From the NCBI GenBank assembly GCA_934234035.1, contig CAKQHH010000005.1:1-64000 (forward strand): a stretch of 64,000 bases of DNA, written 5' to 3'. Made by a program: the position numbers and the translations under genes. The notes under the pieces are model-generated. The model was not told the origin of the DNA. It saw only the letters and a program-made list of their open reading frames with translations, and made no database searches. How positions within the stretch are numbered: the stretch's first letter is position 1; every line of letters begins with the position of its first letter. Below, in pieces: positions 22,322 through 32,969 of the stretch. This DNA comes from an uncultured Clostridia bacterium (GTDB lineage: Bacteria > Bacillota > Clostridia > Peptostreptococcales > Anaerovoracaceae).

Positions 22322-22435
22322 CTAGCCTTGTCTCTGCTTGTGCTTAGGGTTCTCACAAATAACCATGACTCTACCGTGTCTCTTGATTACTTTGCACTTC
22401 TCACACATAGGCTTAACTGAAGCTCTTACCTTCAT
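22322..22435 (-). CDS. rpmJ: Ribosomal protein bL36
   Basis: A 37-residue protein, [20 protein letters not shown] onward to HKQRQG. The zinc ligands C11, C14, C27 and H32 are all present, so this is the zinc-binding form. It lies between infA and rpsM, as in most Bacillota. Confidence 0.97.
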   Translation of the reverse strand: MKVRASVKPMCEKCKVIKRHGRVMVICENPKHKQRQG

Positions 22436-22453
22436 GTTAGTTCCTCCTTATAC

Positions 22454-22684
22454 TTAGTTGTTATTGTTCTTATCACGCCAGGTAATGCGTCCACGAGTCA
22501 AGTCATACGGAGAAAGCTCTACTCTAACGCGGTCGCCCGGGAGAATTCGAATGTAGTTCATACGAATCTTTCCGGAAATGTGTGCAAGGACTTCAAAACC
22601 GTTTTCCAGCTTTACCTTGAACATTGCGTTAGGCTGAGCATCCACGACTGTGCCCATAACCTCGATGGCATTCTTTTTCGCCAT
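22454..22684 (-). CDS. infA: Translation initiation factor IF-1
   Basis: S1/OB-fold protein that occupies the A site during initiation, 76 residues ([20 protein letters not shown], then [19 protein letters not shown]). An Asn-rich tail is slightly unusual. It is directly downstream of adk. The methionine aminopeptidase gene often found between them is absent. Confidence 0.97.
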   Translation of the reverse strand: MAKKNAIEVMGTVVDAQPNAMFKVKLENGFEVLAHISGKIRMNYIRILPGDRVRVELSPYDLTRGRITWRDKNNNN

Positions 22685-22717
22685 AATATCAGTCTCCTTT
22701 AATTATAACGTCAGGAA

Positions 22718-23371
22718 TTATTCCTGCTCACCGATTGCCTGAACGATTGCATCGAAAACTTCATCCAGGGAAGCTTCTCCGTCAAAGTCAACCAGCGAAC
22801 CTGCTTCCTTATAATATCCAATAAGCGGAGCGGTCTGATCTTCGTAAACGTTGATTCTGTTTTCCACAGTCTCAATGTTGTCGTCTTTTCTCTGAATCAG
22901 CTCGCCGCCACAGATATCGCAGACACCTTCCTTCTTCGGAGGAATGTTGACGATATGATAGCTTGCACCGCAGTCCTTGCAGACTCTTCTGCCGGTCAGA
23001 CGCTTAATCAAAGCTTCCTTCTCAACCTTGAGGTTGATTACGATATCCATTTTCTGATTGGATTCCGAAAGGAATTCATCCAGCTTTTCTGCCTGGAAAA
23101 TCGTTCTTGGGAATCCATCCAACAGGAATCCGTTCTTACAATCATCCTGCTGCAGTCTGTCCTTTACCAGATCAACAACCAGTTCATCCGGTACAAGCGC
23201 ACCTGCATTCATGTACTCCTGCGCTTTTTTCCCCAGTTCGGTACCTTCCTTAATATTCTTCCGGAAGATATCGCCGGTGGAAATGTGCGGAATCTCATAC
23301 TTTTCTACCAGTCTTACGGCCTGGGTTCCCTTTCCGGCTCCCGGAGGTCCCAGCAAAACAGCTCTAAGCAT
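22718..23371 (-). CDS. adk: Adenylate kinase
   Basis: Converts ATP and AMP to two ADP, 217 residues. P-loop LGPPGAGKGTQ at the start, NMP-binding region with the DGFPRT motif near 85, and a zinc-type LID with four Cys (CKDC and CDIC). The zinc LID is typical of Gram-positive enzymes. The start is at 23371 after GAGGAGAG. A frame open to 23401 is rejected. It follows secY by 33 bases. Confidence 0.97.
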   Translation of the reverse strand: MLRAVLLGPPGAGKGTQAVRLVEKYEIPHISTGDIFRKNIKEGTELGKKAQEYMNAGALVPDELVVDLVKDRLQQDDCKNGFLLDGFPRTIFQAEKLDEFLSESNQKMDIVINLKVEKEALIKRLTGRRVCKDCGASYHIVNIPPKKEGVCDICGGELIQRKDDNIETVENRINVYEDQTAPLIGYYKEAGSLVDFDGEASLDEVFDAIVQAIGEQE

Positions 23372-23404
23372 TTCATCTCTCCTCTGTGTTCCACGAAGCA
23401 ATAT

Positions 23405-24685
23405 TTATTTCAGGAATCCCTGATAGTTTCTCATCAGCATCTGATTCTGAATCTGTTTCACCGTGTCGGTTGCAACACCTACGGCAATCAGGAGGGAAGT
23501 ACCTCCGAATGTCATTTCAAACGGTGTAAAATTGCTGACGATAGTTGGAATCACCGATACCGCTGCCAGGAACAGGCCTCCGGAGAAGCACAGTCTGGAC
23601 ATTACACGGGAAAGGTATTCCACTGTTGCCGTTCCCGGACGAATACCGGGAACAAAGCCGCCACTCTGACGCATATTCTCTGCTACTTCTGTCGGATTAA
23701 ATGTAATCGCGGTGTAGAAGTAAGTGAAGAACATTGTGAGAACAACGTTTAATACTACATAAATCCAGAGACCCGGGTCCCCGGACGGTGATATGTACTT
23801 GTTGACAAAGTCCGCATATGCTGATTTCGGAGCGAAGTATGTAACAATCAGCGGGAACTGTAACAGTGATAACGAGAAGATGATCGGAATTACTCCGGCC
23901 TGATTCACCTTCATCGGAATGTGTGTTGACTGTCCCCCATACATTTTACGTCCCACAACTCGCTTTGCATACTGCACCGGAATCTTTCGAACGCCTTGCT
24001 CGAACAGTATGATTACCATTACAAGCATAACAGATACAATCAATAATGTTAATACAGCAACTCCGCTAATCGCACCCTCAGATACCTGAGCGTAAGTATT
24101 TCTGACAAATGTCGGGAAGCGATCCACGATACCGGCAAAGATAATCAATGAGATTCCGTTGCCGATACCATATTCGTTAATCTGCTCACCCAGCCACATC
24201 AGGAACACTGTACCTGCTGTCAATACCATAATTATCGTAATGGATGCAAATGCGCTCTTATCAACGACCGCATTCTTGAAGAGCCCCACCGTCAATCCGA
24301 TTGCCTGGATCAGTCCCAGGACAACCGTCATGTATCGGGTGATTGTCGCCATCTTCTTGTGGCCCTCGTTCCCTTCTTTCGAAAGTCTTTCAAAATAAGG
24401 AAGCGCAATTGTCAGAAGTTGTACGATAATAGATGCTGTAACATATGGTGTGATACTCAGCGCGAAAATTGTAAAATTACTGAACGATCCACCAGAAAAC
24501 AGATCGAAAAGATCCAGAAGACCTGTCTCCCCAGAGAACATCTGTGATAAGTATGTTCTGTTAATTCCCGGAACCGGAATATTGGATCCGATTCGATATA
24601 CAACCAACATCATGAGCGTGAAGAGAATCTTCTTGCGAAGTTCTTCTACTTTCCATGCCTGTGAGAGAGTCTTCAGTAACTCCAT
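23405..24685 (-). CDS. secY: Protein translocase subunit SecY
   Basis: Channel of the Sec system, 426 residues with ten predicted membrane helices, starting TLSQAWKVEELRKKILFTL. The cytoplasmic loop with the conserved GIGNGISLIIFAGI is present. It follows rplO with no gap. SecE is encoded in this window at 53213. Confidence 0.98.
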   Translation of the reverse strand: MELLKTLSQAWKVEELRKKILFTLMMLVVYRIGSNIPVPGINRTYLSQMFSGETGLLDLFDLFSGGSFSNFTIFALSITPYVTASIIVQLLTIALPYFERLSKEGNEGHKKMATITRYMTVVLGLIQAIGLTVGLFKNAVVDKSAFASITIIMVLTAGTVFLMWLGEQINEYGIGNGISLIIFAGIVDRFPTFVRNTYAQVSEGAISGVAVLTLLIVSVMLVMVIILFEQGVRKIPVQYAKRVVGRKMYGGQSTHIPMKVNQAGVIPIIFSLSLLQFPLIVTYFAPKSAYADFVNKYISPSGDPGLWIYVVLNVVLTMFFTYFYTAITFNPTEVAENMRQSGGFVPGIRPGTATVEYLSRVMSRLCFSGGLFLAAVSVIPTIVSNFTPFEMTFGGTSLLIAVGVATDTVKQIQNQMLMRNYQGFLK

Positions 24686-25126
24686 TTAGAGCACCTCTAC
24701 CTTTCCTCCTGCTGCTTCAATCTTTTCTACAGCACTCTTGCTGAACTTTTCAGCTTTTACAGTGATCTTCTTGGTGATTTCGCCGTTGCCCAGGACTTTA
24801 ACGCCGTCCTTGACCTGCTTAACAACTCCTGCCTCAACAAGAGCTGCGCAATCTACAACCGCACCGTCTTCGAAACGGTTCAGATCCTGTACGTTTACTT
24901 CAGAATACTCCTTTGTGAACGGATTGGTGAATCCTCTCTTCGGAAGTCTTCTGTACAGTGGCATCTGGCCACCCTCGAAGCCGAGTCTTACTCCGCCGCC
25001 GCTACGAGATTTCTGACCGTTCATACCTCTGCCGCCGGTTTTACCCTGACCGGTAGCGGTACCACGACCTCTTCTCTTTGGAGCCTTTGTGGAGCCCTCA
25101 GCTGCTTTTAATTCATGAAGTCTCAT
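24686..25126 (-). CDS. rplO: Ribosomal protein uL15
   Basis: Large-subunit protein, 146 residues. The Gly/Arg-rich N-terminal tail ([20 protein letters not shown]) penetrates 23S rRNA, and the C-terminal core follows. The ATG at 25126 is nine bases after GGAGG and is preferred over a GTG six bases earlier. Confidence 0.97.
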   Translation of the reverse strand: MRLHELKAAEGSTKAPKRRGRGTATGQGKTGGRGMNGQKSRSGGGVRLGFEGGQMPLYRRLPKRGFTNPFTKEYSEVNVQDLNRFEDGAVVDCAALVEAGVVKQVKDGVKVLGNGEITKKITVKAEKFSKSAVEKIEAAGGKVEVL

Positions 25127-25140
25127 GGTCACATTCCTCC

Positions 25141-25323
25141 TTATAGTTCTTCAACGCTCAGAAGATGGGAAACCTTTGCGATTGCACCACGAACTGCAGC
25201 GGAATCTGCCAGTTCTACGGAGTGGTGCAGCTTCTTCAGGCCCAGTGCTTCCACGGTCTTCTTCTGTTTAGGGGATGCGCCGATGGTGCTCTTGACTAAA
25301 GTAATCTTTAATGTCTTTGCCAT
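25141..25323 (-). CDS. rpmD: Ribosomal protein uL30
   Basis: A 60-residue protein ([20 protein letters not shown]), short form usual in bacteria. It lies between rpsE and rplO, 14 bases before the latter. Confidence 0.97.
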   Translation of the reverse strand: MAKTLKITLVKSTIGASPKQKKTVEALGLKKLHHSVELADSAAVRGAIAKVSHLLSVEEL

Positions 25324-25334
25324 ATCTTTGCCTC

Positions 25335-25838
25335 CTATCCTAAAATTTCTTCCGGTGTCTTGCCACGACGCTTTGCAACTTCATCGATGGTAGTGAGGTT
25401 TCTCAGACCTTCGATAGTTGCCAGTGCCATGTTTCCGGTATTGCTTGATCCGAGCGATTTCGCTCTAACGTCCTTAATTCCGGCAGCTTCCAGTACGGTA
25501 CGTACGGAAGAACCAGCGATAACTCCGGTTCCCGGTGCGGAAGGCATAATCAGAACCTTTCCTGCGCCGAAGATTCCCAGTGTTTCGTGAGGAACGGTTG
25601 TTCCTACTGTCGGTACATAAATCAGTTTCTTCTTCGCATCCTCAGTAGCTTTTCTTACTGCTTCAGGGATTTCCTGAGCCTTACCGAGTCCGATACCAAC
25701 GTGACCTTCGCCATCGCCGACAACGATAGTAACACTGAATCTCATGTTTCTACCGCCCTTTACGGTCTTAGCAACACGTCTGATATTTACGATGGTCTCA
25801 GTGAGTTCCAGCTTGGATGCATCAATCTTGCTACGCAT
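25335..25838 (-). CDS. rpsE: Ribosomal protein uS5
   Basis: Small-subunit fidelity protein, 167 residues. The N-terminal double-stranded RNA-binding fold ([19 protein letters not shown]) and the C-terminal domain ([20 protein letters not shown]) are complete. It lies 13 bases after rplR. Confidence 0.98.
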   Translation of the reverse strand: MRSKIDASKLELTETIVNIRRVAKTVKGGRNMRFSVTIVVGDGEGHVGIGLGKAQEIPEAVRKATEDAKKKLIYVPTVGTTVPHETLGIFGAGKVLIMPSAPGTGVIAGSSVRTVLEAAGIKDVRAKSLGSSNTGNMALATIEGLRNLTTIDEVAKRRGKTPEEILG

Positions 25839-25851
25839 TCCTTGTCCTCCC

Positions 25852-26217
25852 TTAGAATTCTAATCCAGCTTCGCGAGCACCGTCAGCGAGTTCCTTAACT
25901 CTGCCGTGGTACAGGTATCCGCCTCTATCGAAAGCAACTACCTTGATGCCCTTAGCGACTGCTTTTTCACCAACTGCTTTGCCTACAGCCTTTGCTGCAT
26001 CCTTGTTTCCACCGTTCTCCAGCTGAGCCTTGAGCTCCTTATCGAGAGAAGATGCGGAAACCAGAGTGTTTCCGTTAACATCATCGATAATCTGAGCCGA
26101 AATATTGCTGTTCGATCTATAAACGCAAAGTCTTGGCTTCTCGGGAGTTCCGAAAACGTTTTTTCTGACTCTTTCGTGTCTTTTGAGTCTTCTATCATTT
26201 CTGCTAGCTTTTGCCAT
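25852..26217 (-). CDS. rplR: Ribosomal protein uL18
   Basis: 5S rRNA-binding protein, 121 residues, with a basic N-terminus ([16 protein letters not shown]) and the conserved [22 protein letters not shown] end. Confidence 0.98.
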   Translation of the reverse strand: MAKASRNDRRLKRHERVRKNVFGTPEKPRLCVYRSNSNISAQIIDDVNGNTLVSASSLDKELKAQLENGGNKDAAKAVGKAVGEKAVAKGIKVVAFDRGGYLYHGRVKELADGAREAGLEF

Positions 26218-26235
26218 TTTTCAAATCCTCCCTTC

Positions 26236-26778
26236 TTATTTAGCTCCGCTCTTTCCTTCCTTCTTCTGAACAACTTCGCCTTCCATGATGATTCCCTTGC
26301 CCTTGTAAGGTTCAGGCTTTCTCCATGCTCTGATGTTTGCAGCGTAGTTTCCTACTGCAGCCTTATCAGCACCCTTGACGATTACAGTTGTAGCGTCCGG
26401 AACTTCTGTTTCAATACCTTCCGGATCAACCATCTCTACCGGATGGGAGAATCCGAGTTTCAGAACCAGAGTGTTGCCCTTCTTGGATGCAGAGTAACCT
26501 ACACCGTTGATGGTCATCTTCTTCTGGAAGCCGTCGGTTACACCGACAACCATGTTGTGAATCAAAGTTCTAGCCAGACCGTGCTGTGCTCTGTGAGTTC
26601 TGTCATCGGTCGGTCTAACAACGGTCAGCACACCGTCTTCAATCTTGATTTCCAGATCCTGGTTTACGCTGTTCTCCAGCTCACCCTTCGGACCCTTTAC
26701 TTTTACCAGATTATTATCGTCTACCGTTACTTCTACGCCGGCAGGGATAGTAATAGGTCTAACACCAATTCTTGACAT
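26236..26778 (-). CDS. rplF: Ribosomal protein uL6
   Basis: Large-subunit protein near the sarcin-ricin loop, 180 residues, with two repeated domains ([17 protein letters not shown] first) and the C-terminal [15 protein letters not shown] motif, here [11 protein letters not shown]. Confidence 0.98.
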   Translation of the reverse strand: MSRIGVRPITIPAGVEVTVDDNNLVKVKGPKGELENSVNQDLEIKIEDGVLTVVRPTDDRTHRAQHGLARTLIHNMVVGVTDGFQKKMTINGVGYSASKKGNTLVLKLGFSHPVEMVDPEGIETEVPDATTVIVKGADKAAVGNYAANIRAWRKPEPYKGKGIIMEGEVVQKKEGKSGAK

Positions 26779-26790
26779 TTTCTATACCTC

Positions 26791-27189
26791 CTACCAAACG
26801 TAACAAATAACTTCTCCGCCAACACCCAGCTTACGAGCCTGCTTATCAGTGATCACACCGTTGGATGTGGAGAGGATTGCGATACCGAGTCCACCCAGAA
26901 CCTTCGGAACCTGATCTGCTTTCGCATATACTCTCAGTCCTGGCTTGGAAATTTTCTTGATTCCATAAATGGTCTTCTCTCTGTTCGGACCATACTTGAG
27001 TTCAACTTTGATAGTGCCCTGTGCACTGTCAGAAACAACCTCGTAGCTGTTGATGAATCCCTCGTTCTTCAGGATTTCAGCAATAGATTTCTTCATCTTG
27101 GATGCCGGAATATCTACTGTCTTGTGTCCAGCTGTGTTGGCATTTCTGATTCTTGTCAGCATATCTGCTATTGGGTCTGTCATTGCCAT
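26791..27189 (-). CDS. rpsH: Ribosomal protein uS8
   Basis: 16S rRNA-binding protein, 132 residues from the ATG at 27189 ([18 protein letters not shown]). The longer frame to 27225 begins with GTG and lacks a site of its own. GGAAAGGAG precedes the chosen start by ten bases. In E. coli S8 represses the spc operon. Here that site was not traced. Confidence 0.97.
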   Translation of the reverse strand: MAMTDPIADMLTRIRNANTAGHKTVDIPASKMKKSIAEILKNEGFINSYEVVSDSAQGTIKVELKYGPNREKTIYGIKKISKPGLRVYAKADQVPKVLGGLGIAILSTSNGVITDKQARKLGVGGEVICYVW

Positions 27190-27258
27190 AACAGTAATTC
27201 TCCTTTCCTCACGCGGTTCCCGCACTGCAATTCAGTGACGGGCCTTCGCAACTTAAAC

Positions 27259-27444
27259 CTACCAGCTTGCTTTTCTTACGCCCGGAATTTCGCCCTTGTA
27301 AGCAAGCTCTCTGAAGCAGATACGGCAGATACCGTATTTCTTCAGAACAGAGTGCGGTCTGCCGCATACTCTGCATCTTGTGTAAGCCCGAGTCTTATAC
27401 TTAGGCTTTCTCTGCTGTTTAACCTTTAGCGATGTCTTAGCCAT
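27259..27444 (-). CDS. rpsZ: Ribosomal protein uS14, zinc type (RpsZ)
   Basis: A 61-residue short zinc form with CRVC and CRIC ligand pairs separated by 12 residues. This form is standard in Gram-positive main operons. A zinc-free paralogue, if any, lies elsewhere. Confidence 0.97.
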   Translation of the reverse strand: MAKTSLKVKQQRKPKYKTRAYTRCRVCGRPHSVLKKYGICRICFRELAYKGEIPGVRKASW

Positions 27445-27458
27445 TTTCTCCTCCTAAA

Positions 27459-28001
27459 TTACTTTGCGAACGGCATGCCCATCAGCTCAAGAAGTGCCTG
27501 AGCTTCTTCGTCGGTCTTAGCCGTTGTCGTGAACACGATGTTCATTCCCTTTACGGTTTCAACATCATCATACACAATTTCAGGGAAGATGAGCTGTTCT
27601 TTAACGCCCATGGAATAGTTTCCTCTGCCGTCAAAAGAGTTTCTGTTTACACCCTTGAAGTCTCTTACTCTCGGAAGAGAAATGTTGAACAGCTTGTCTG
27701 CGAATGCATACATTCTGTCGCCTCTCAGTGTAACCTTTGCACCAACCGGCATACCCTGTCTAACCTTGAAGTTAGCGATGGACTTTCTAGCCTTTGTAAC
27801 AACCGGCTTCTGTCCAGCGATCAGAGCGATTTCCTTAACAGCGCTTTCCATGATCTTGGAGTTGTCCTTTGCTTCGCCCAGACCCATGTTAATGGTAATC
27901 TTCTCCAGCTTCGGAACTTCCATCGGATTGGAATAATTGAACTTATCCTTCAGTGCTTCAAATACTTCTGTTCTGTATTTTTCTTTCAGTCTGTTTGCCA
28001 C
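27459..28001 (-). CDS. rplE: Ribosomal protein uL5
   Basis: 5S rRNA-binding protein of the central protuberance, 180 residues. The start is GTG at 28001, directly after AAAGGAGGAGAG. The longer frame overlaps that site. The core [20 protein letters not shown] and the [18 protein letters not shown] segment are intact. Confidence 0.97.
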   Translation of the reverse strand: MANRLKEKYRTEVFEALKDKFNYSNPMEVPKLEKITINMGLGEAKDNSKIMESAVKEIALIAGQKPVVTKARKSIANFKVRQGMPVGAKVTLRGDRMYAFADKLFNISLPRVRDFKGVNRNSFDGRGNYSMGVKEQLIFPEIVYDDVETVKGMNIVFTTTAKTDEEAQALLELMGMPFAK

Positions 28002-28018
28002 TGTCTCTCCTCCTTTCA

Positions 28019-28324
28019 CTAGTCTATAACGTTACCGGTCTTCTTGGAGTAACGTACTTTCTTTCCATTCTCTTCCTTGTAGCCAACTCTGGTTCCGGCC
28101 TTTGCTTCCTTGTCATAGAACATAACGTTGGATGCATCGATCGGTCCTTCGATGTGCTTAATCTCGGAATTGGATGTTCTGGTTGCTCTTGCGTGCTTGG
28201 TCTGAACGTTAACGCCTTCAACAACAACCTTATTCTTCTTCGGCAGTACGCGCAGTACGGTTCCGGTCTTGCCCTTGTCCTTTCCTGCGATTACTACTAC
28301 TGTATCATTCTTCTTAATCTGCAT
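28019..28324 (-). CDS. rplX: Ribosomal protein uL24
   Basis: Assembly-initiating protein with a KOW motif ([20 protein letters not shown]), 101 residues. Confidence 0.97.
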   Translation of the reverse strand: MQIKKNDTVVVIAGKDKGKTGTVLRVLPKKNKVVVEGVNVQTKHARATRTSNSEIKHIEGPIDASNVMFYDKEAKAGTRVGYKEENGKKVRYSKKTGNVID

Positions 28325-28335
28325 TGTTACACCTC

Positions 28336-28710
28336 CTACAGTACTTCCGGTGCCAATGACACGATCTTCATGAAGCCGTTATCTCTCAGCTCTCTAGCTA
28401 CAGGTCCGAAGATACGGGTTCCAACCGGATTCTTGTCGGTTCTGTCCTTGATGATAACTGCAGCGTTCTGGTCGAACTTTACATAGCTGCCGTCATCTCT
28501 TCTAGCGCCGGTCTTGCTTCTAACGATAACAGCCTTTACAACGTCGCCCTTCTTGACAACTCCACCAGGAGTTGCATCCTTAACTGCGCAAACGATGACA
28601 TCACCGATGTTTGCATATTTACGGCCTGTTCCGCCGAGGATGCTGATGCAAAGAAGTTCCTTTGCTCCGGAATTGTCGGCAACTCTCAGTCTAGTTTCTG
28701 TCTGAATCAT
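28336..28710 (-). CDS. rplN: Ribosomal protein uL14
   Basis: Subunit-interface protein, 124 residues, starting [20 protein letters not shown]. The conserved core is uninterrupted. It lies 11 bases after rpsQ. Confidence 0.98.
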   Translation of the reverse strand: MIQTETRLRVADNSGAKELLCISILGGTGRKYANIGDVIVCAVKDATPGGVVKKGDVVKAVIVRSKTGARRDDGSYVKFDQNAAVIIKDRTDKNPVGTRIFGPVARELRDNGFMKIVSLAPEVL

Positions 28711-28721
28711 TTGTCGCCTCC

Positions 28722-28976
28722 TTATTTAGCCTTCTCAACGATTTCGACAACTCTCCATCTCTTATCCTTGGACAGAGGCTTTGTCTCCATAATTCTTACT
28801 GTATCGCCGATACCACATGTGTTATTCTCATCGTGTGCCTTGAACTTCTTCGTTCTCTTCACACCCTTACCGTAAAGAGAATGTCTGACGATTTCTTCTG
28901 TAGCAACGACAACAGTCTTATCCATCTTGTCGCTGACAACGATGCCAACTCTTGTCTTTCTTCTATTTCTTTCCAT
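28722..28976 (-). CDS. rpsQ: Ribosomal protein uS17
   Basis: 16S rRNA-binding OB-fold protein, 84 residues ([20 protein letters not shown]). Confidence 0.97.
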   Translation of the reverse strand: MERNRRKTRVGIVVSDKMDKTVVVATEEIVRHSLYGKGVKRTKKFKAHDENNTCGIGDTVRIMETKPLSKDKRWRVVEIVEKAK

Positions 28977-28994
28977 TGTCCATCCTCCTTTCCG

Positions 28995-29198
28995 TTATGC
29001 CTGTGGTCCTTCAAGCTCTTTTTCCCGGATAATCGTCTTTACCCGAGCGATATCTCTCTTCACTTCTCTCATACGAACCGGATTCTCAAGCTGGCCGGTA
29101 ACGTGCTGGAATCTCAGGTTGAACAGCTCCTGCTGCATTTTTTCAAGCTCAGCGGTTCTTTCCTGGTCCGTCATTTTTCTAATTTTATTCAGATCCAT
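28995..29198 (-). CDS. rpmC: Ribosomal protein uL29
   Basis: Helical protein at the exit tunnel, 67 residues, with the conserved [19 protein letters not shown]. Its ATG overlaps the rplP stop by one base (TAATG), so translation is probably coupled. Confidence 0.97.
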   Translation of the reverse strand: MDLNKIRKMTDQERTAELEKMQQELFNLRFQHVTGQLENPVRMREVKRDIARVKTIIREKELEGPQA

Positions 29199-29620
29199 TA
29201 TTCGTCACCACCCTTTTTCTTTACAGCGAATTTGCACTTGATCGGCAGCTTATGAGCAGCAAGTCTCATAGCTTCTCTTGCCTGTGCTTCTGTTACGCCT
29301 TCAATTTCGAACATTACTCTGCCCGGCTTAACTACTGCAACCCAGTACTCCGGACTACCTTTACCGGAACCCATTCGAACTTCTGCAGGCTTCTTTGTGA
29401 TTGGCTTATGCGGGAAAATTTTGATGTAAACCTTTCCGCCTCTCTTGATGGATCTGGTCATCGCAATTCTGGCAGCCTCGATCTGTTTGGAATCGATCCA
29501 TGCACACTCTTCCGCAATCAGACCGTAGCTTCCATATGTAATGGTGTTGCCCTTAGTTGCAACGCCCTTCATTCTGCCTCTGTGGACTCTTCTGCGTTTA
29601 ACGCGCTTTGGCATTAACAT
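29198..29620 (-). CDS. rplP: Ribosomal protein uL16
   Basis: Protein near the A-site tRNA elbow, 140 residues, [19 protein letters not shown] at the start. The conserved [20 protein letters not shown] loop is complete. Confidence 0.98.
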   Translation of the reverse strand: MLMPKRVKRRRVHRGRMKGVATKGNTITYGSYGLIAEECAWIDSKQIEAARIAMTRSIKRGGKVYIKIFPHKPITKKPAEVRMGSGKGSPEYWVAVVKPGRVMFEIEGVTEAQAREAMRLAAHKLPIKCKFAVKKKGGDE

Positions 29621-29644
29621 GGCAAGTCTCTCCTTTCTCTAATA

Positions 29645-30511
29645 CTATGCTTCTGTGCTCTCTGTCTGAACCTCTTCAGTTACAGCTTCCGGAGCCGGAG
29701 CCTCTACCTTCGGAGCCTTTCTGACTCTTGTTGTAGCTGGCTTTACCTCAGGTCTAGCCTCGCGGCTGTCCCTTCTACGATTTCCGAAGGATTTCTTACG
29801 ATCTCTCTTCTCGTTTCTTCTGGACTTTCTGTCTCTTCTGTCGTTCTTGGTGGATTCCGGAATTGCATCCTTGAGACCCTTGTCGAGAATCTCGCCATGG
29901 TTGATCCAAACCTTAACACCAATCTTTCCGTAAGTGGTGTCTGCTTCTGCAAAACCATAATCGATATCTGCTCTCAGAGTGTGCAGCGGAACGTTTCCTT
30001 CGCTGTACTTCTCGCTTCTTGCGATTTCCGCACCACCCAGTCTTCCGGAGCACAGAACCTTAATACCCTTTGCATTGGCTTTCATGGTTCTCTGAATTGC
30101 CTGCTTCATGGCTCTTCTGAAGGAAACTCTTCTCTCCAGTGCCTGTGCAATGCTCTCAGCAGTCAGCTGTGCGTCCAGCTCGGATCTGCGAACTTCTTCG
30201 ATGGAGATTTCTACGGTCTTGCCGGTCATCTTTACGATGGACTTCTTCAGCTCTTCAACGCCATCTCCTGCTCTGCCGATTACCATTCCCGGTCTTGCAG
30301 CCAGGATAACAACTCTTACCTTGTCTGCTGCCGGTCTCTCAACAACAACGCTTGCAACGCCTGCTGCGTAGAGAGTCTTCTTTACATAATTTCTGATCTG
30401 CTGGTCTTCAATCAGGAAGTCCGCGAAATCGTTCTTTCCTGCATACCACTTGGAGTTCCAATCCTTGTTAACTCCGACTCTCAGACCGTGTGGATTAACT
30501 TTCTGACCCAT
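29645..30511 (-). CDS. rpsC: Ribosomal protein uS3 with long C-terminal tail
   Basis: mRNA-entry protein with KH domains ([20 protein letters not shown]), 288 residues, some 65 more than the common length of about 220. After residue 220 comes an Arg/Asp/Lys-rich segment ([19 protein letters not shown]), then a Pro/Ala/Glu-rich acidic end. The tail is probably disordered. Its start overlaps rplV by 17 bases. Confidence 0.97.
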   Translation of the reverse strand: MGQKVNPHGLRVGVNKDWNSKWYAGKNDFADFLIEDQQIRNYVKKTLYAAGVASVVVERPAADKVRVVILAARPGMVIGRAGDGVEELKKSIVKMTGKTVEISIEEVRRSELDAQLTAESIAQALERRVSFRRAMKQAIQRTMKANAKGIKVLCSGRLGGAEIARSEKYSEGNVPLHTLRADIDYGFAEADTTYGKIGVKVWINHGEILDKGLKDAIPESTKNDRRDRKSRRNEKRDRKKSFGNRRRDSREARPEVKPATTRVRKAPKVEAPAPEAVTEEVQTESTEA

Positions 30512-30878
30512 CTGGCGAACCTCCTTCTACCTTCTGTTCTGCATCTTCTCTGCTTCTTAAAGTCACAGCAATGTGGCTGGTTCTCTTCAGAATCATGGAT
30601 GCTCTTCCCTGAGCACCGGCTCTGAACCGCTTCATTGTCGGACCCTGGTTTGCATAGATTTCTGCAACATACAGTTCATCTGGATTCATATCGTGGTTGT
30701 TCTCTGCGTTTGCTGCAGCAGACTGTACAACCTTCTCCACCAGCTCAGCACCCTTACCGGATGTGAACTTCAGGATGGTCAGTGCCTCGTTCAAATCCTT
30801 TCCTCTTACCAGGTCGGTAACAGGCTTGAGTTTGCTTGGAGACATTCTTACATATTTCGCAGTTGCTTTTGCTTCCAT
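30495..30878 (-). CDS. rplV: Ribosomal protein uL22
   Basis: Exit-tunnel protein, 127 residues. The tunnel loop and the conserved [20 protein letters not shown] are present. A C-terminal tail of about 10 residues overlaps rpsC. Confidence 0.97.
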   Translation of the reverse strand: MEAKATAKYVRMSPSKLKPVTDLVRGKDLNEALTILKFTSGKGAELVEKVVQSAAANAENNHDMNPDELYVAEIYANQGPTMKRFRAGAQGRASMILKRTSHIAVTLRSREDAEQKVEGGSPDGSES

Positions 30879-30896
30879 GTCAATTTCTCCTTTCTA

Positions 30897-31166
30897 CTAC
30901 TTTGACTTGTCACCGGCATGGCCTTTGTATGTTCTGGTCGGAGCGAACTCTCCCAGTCTGTGTCCAACCATATCTTCCGTGATGTATACCGGAACATGCT
31001 TGCGTCCGTCATGAACAGCAATTGTGTGTCCTACCATCTGCGGAAAAATCGTCGATGGTCTCGACCATGTCTTGATTACTTCTTTTTCATTTGCCTCATT
31101 CATCTCAACGATTCTCTTGAGGAGTTTCTTGTCAACGAAAGGGCCTTTCTTAAGCGATCTTCCCAT
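30897..31166 (-). CDS. rpsS: Ribosomal protein uS19
   Basis: 30S head protein, 89 residues ([18 protein letters not shown], then [21 protein letters not shown]). Confidence 0.98.
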   Translation of the reverse strand: MGRSLKKGPFVDKKLLKRIVEMNEANEKEVIKTWSRPSTIFPQMVGHTIAVHDGRKHVPVYITEDMVGHRLGEFAPTRTYKGHAGDKSK

Positions 31167-31180
31167 TATATGCTCCTTCC

Positions 31181-32014
31181 CTATTTGGCATTTCTTCTTC
31201 TAACGATGTACTTGTTGGAATCCTTATGCTTGTTACGTGTCTTGTAACCCAGTGCAGGCTTACCCCATGGAGTAACCGGACCCTTACGTCCGATCGGAGC
31301 TCTGCCTTCACCACCGCCGTGTGGGTGGTCGTTCGGGTTCATTACGGAACCTCTTACGGTCGGTCTCCAACCCATGTGTCTCTTACGTCCTGCCTTACCA
31401 ATCTGGATGTTCGCATGCTCGATGTTTCCAACTTCGCCGATGGTAGCTCTGCAGTTGATTCTTACCATACGAACTTCGCCGGATGGCAGTCTAACCTGTG
31501 CATAGTTACCTTCCTTCGCCATCAGCTGAGCACCGTTGCCGGCAGATCTTACCATCTGAGCACCCTTGCCCGGCTTCAGCTCGATGTTGTGGATAATGGT
31601 ACCAACCGGAATGTTTGCGATTGGAAGTGCATTTCCAACCTTGATATCCGAATCCGGACCGGATACGATTACATCGCCGACTTTCAGCTTGTTCGGAGCG
31701 ATAATGTATCTCTTCTCACCGTCTGCGTAGCATACCAGAGCGATGTTTGCGGATCTGTTCGGATCATACTCGATGGTCTTTACAGTTGCCGGAATGTCAT
31801 CTTTGTTTCTCTTGAAATCGATGATTCTGTACTTTGCTCTTGTGCCGCCGCCTCTGTGTCTAACGGTGATCTTACCTCTTACGTTTCTTCCTGCGTGCTT
31901 CTTGAGGGTGACTGTAAGAGCTTTCTCAGGCTTATCAGTGGTGATTTCCTCGAATGTCGAAACCGTCATTCCTCTGAGGCCCGGAGATGTTGGATTGTAT
32001 TTCTTGATTCCCAT
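31181..32014 (-). CDS. rplB: Ribosomal protein uL2
   Basis: Protein needed for peptidyl transfer and subunit joining, 277 residues. The active-centre-facing [20 protein letters not shown] segment is conserved. Confidence 0.98.
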   Translation of the reverse strand: MGIKKYNPTSPGLRGMTVSTFEEITTDKPEKALTVTLKKHAGRNVRGKITVRHRGGGTRAKYRIIDFKRNKDDIPATVKTIEYDPNRSANIALVCYADGEKRYIIAPNKLKVGDVIVSGPDSDIKVGNALPIANIPVGTIIHNIELKPGKGAQMVRSAGNGAQLMAKEGNYAQVRLPSGEVRMVRINCRATIGEVGNIEHANIQIGKAGRKRHMGWRPTVRGSVMNPNDHPHGGGEGRAPIGRKGPVTPWGKPALGYKTRNKHKDSNKYIVRRRNAK

Positions 32015-32032
32015 TCTTACATACCTCCTATA

Positions 32033-32323
32033 TTACAGTCCCTGGAAGATTTCGATCTCTTTGCTGTCTGCAGTAAGAGTAATAACAGCTTTCTTGTAGT
32101 CTGCTGTCTTACCGACATATCTTCCCATTCTCTTTGTTTTACCGTTTACATTCATAATGTTGACTTTCGCAACGTTCACGCCGAAGATCTTCTCAACAGC
32201 CTGTCTTACTTCAGTCTTGTTTGCTTCCTTAGCAACCTGGAAAACATATTTCTTGTCGCTTGCCAGATCCATCGTCTCTTCAGTGATGATCGGCTTGATG
32301 ATTGTCTGATATTCTGTCTTCAT
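32033..32323 (-). CDS. rplW: Ribosomal protein uL23
   Basis: Exit-site docking protein for SRP and trigger factor, 96 residues. Its start abuts the rplD stop (shared base). Relevant here because the window carries two SRP RNAs that must dock at this protein. Confidence 0.97.
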   Translation of the reverse strand: MKTEYQTIIKPIITEETMDLASDKKYVFQVAKEANKTEVRQAVEKIFGVNVAKVNIMNVNGKTKRMGRYVGKTADYKKAVITLTADSKEIEIFQGL

Positions 32324-32946
32324 TACGCATATACCTCCTCAATTTTCTCAGCGGCTGCCTTAGTGAGAATCAGGCTGTAATGATTAACGATCTCATATAC
32401 ATTCATCGTGCTGACAAGAGCAGTTCTTACGCCCTGCAGGTTGGAAGCGGAACGGATTACGTTCTCATCCTTCTCAGCGAGTACGATCAGTGCCTTCTTC
32501 TCAGCCTTGACATTCTCCAGGACCTTAACCATCTCTTTTGTCTTCGGAGCTTCGAACTTCAGCTCGTCCAGAACGATCAGCTCGTTTTCAGCAACCTTTG
32601 CGGAAAGTGCAGACTTCAGTGCCAGTCTTTTTACCTTCTTCGGAATTGCATAGCTGTAATCTCTTGGCTTCGGTGCAAATACGATACCACCACCGATCTG
32701 GGATGGATCCGTTGTGCTTCCCTGTCTGTGACGACCGGTTCCCTTCTGTCTGAAAGGCTTGCGTCCGCCTCCTCTTACTTCGCTTCTTGTCTTGGCAGAT
32801 TGAGTTCCCTGTCTCTGGTTTGCCAGATAGTTTTTAACGGTAGCGTGTACAGCATACTCGTTAGGCTCGATACCGAAGATCGCATCGTTCAATGTGATTT
32901 CGCCAACTTCAGCGCCGGCCATGTTCAGCATTTTAATGTTTGCCAT
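32323..32946 (-). CDS. rplD: Ribosomal protein uL4
   Basis: Tunnel-constriction protein, 207 residues, with the conserved loop [19 protein letters not shown]. In E. coli L4 also represses the S10 operon through its leader. Whether that happens here is not known, but the rpsJ leader is long. Confidence 0.98.
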   Translation of the reverse strand: MANIKMLNMAGAEVGEITLNDAIFGIEPNEYAVHATVKNYLANQRQGTQSAKTRSEVRGGGRKPFRQKGTGRHRQGSTTDPSQIGGGIVFAPKPRDYSYAIPKKVKRLALKSALSAKVAENELIVLDELKFEAPKTKEMVKVLENVKAEKKALIVLAEKDENVIRSASNLQGVRTALVSTMNVYEIVNHYSLILTKAAAEKIEEVYA

Positions 32947-32969
32947 TTTGTTTCCTCCTTTCTGCCTTC

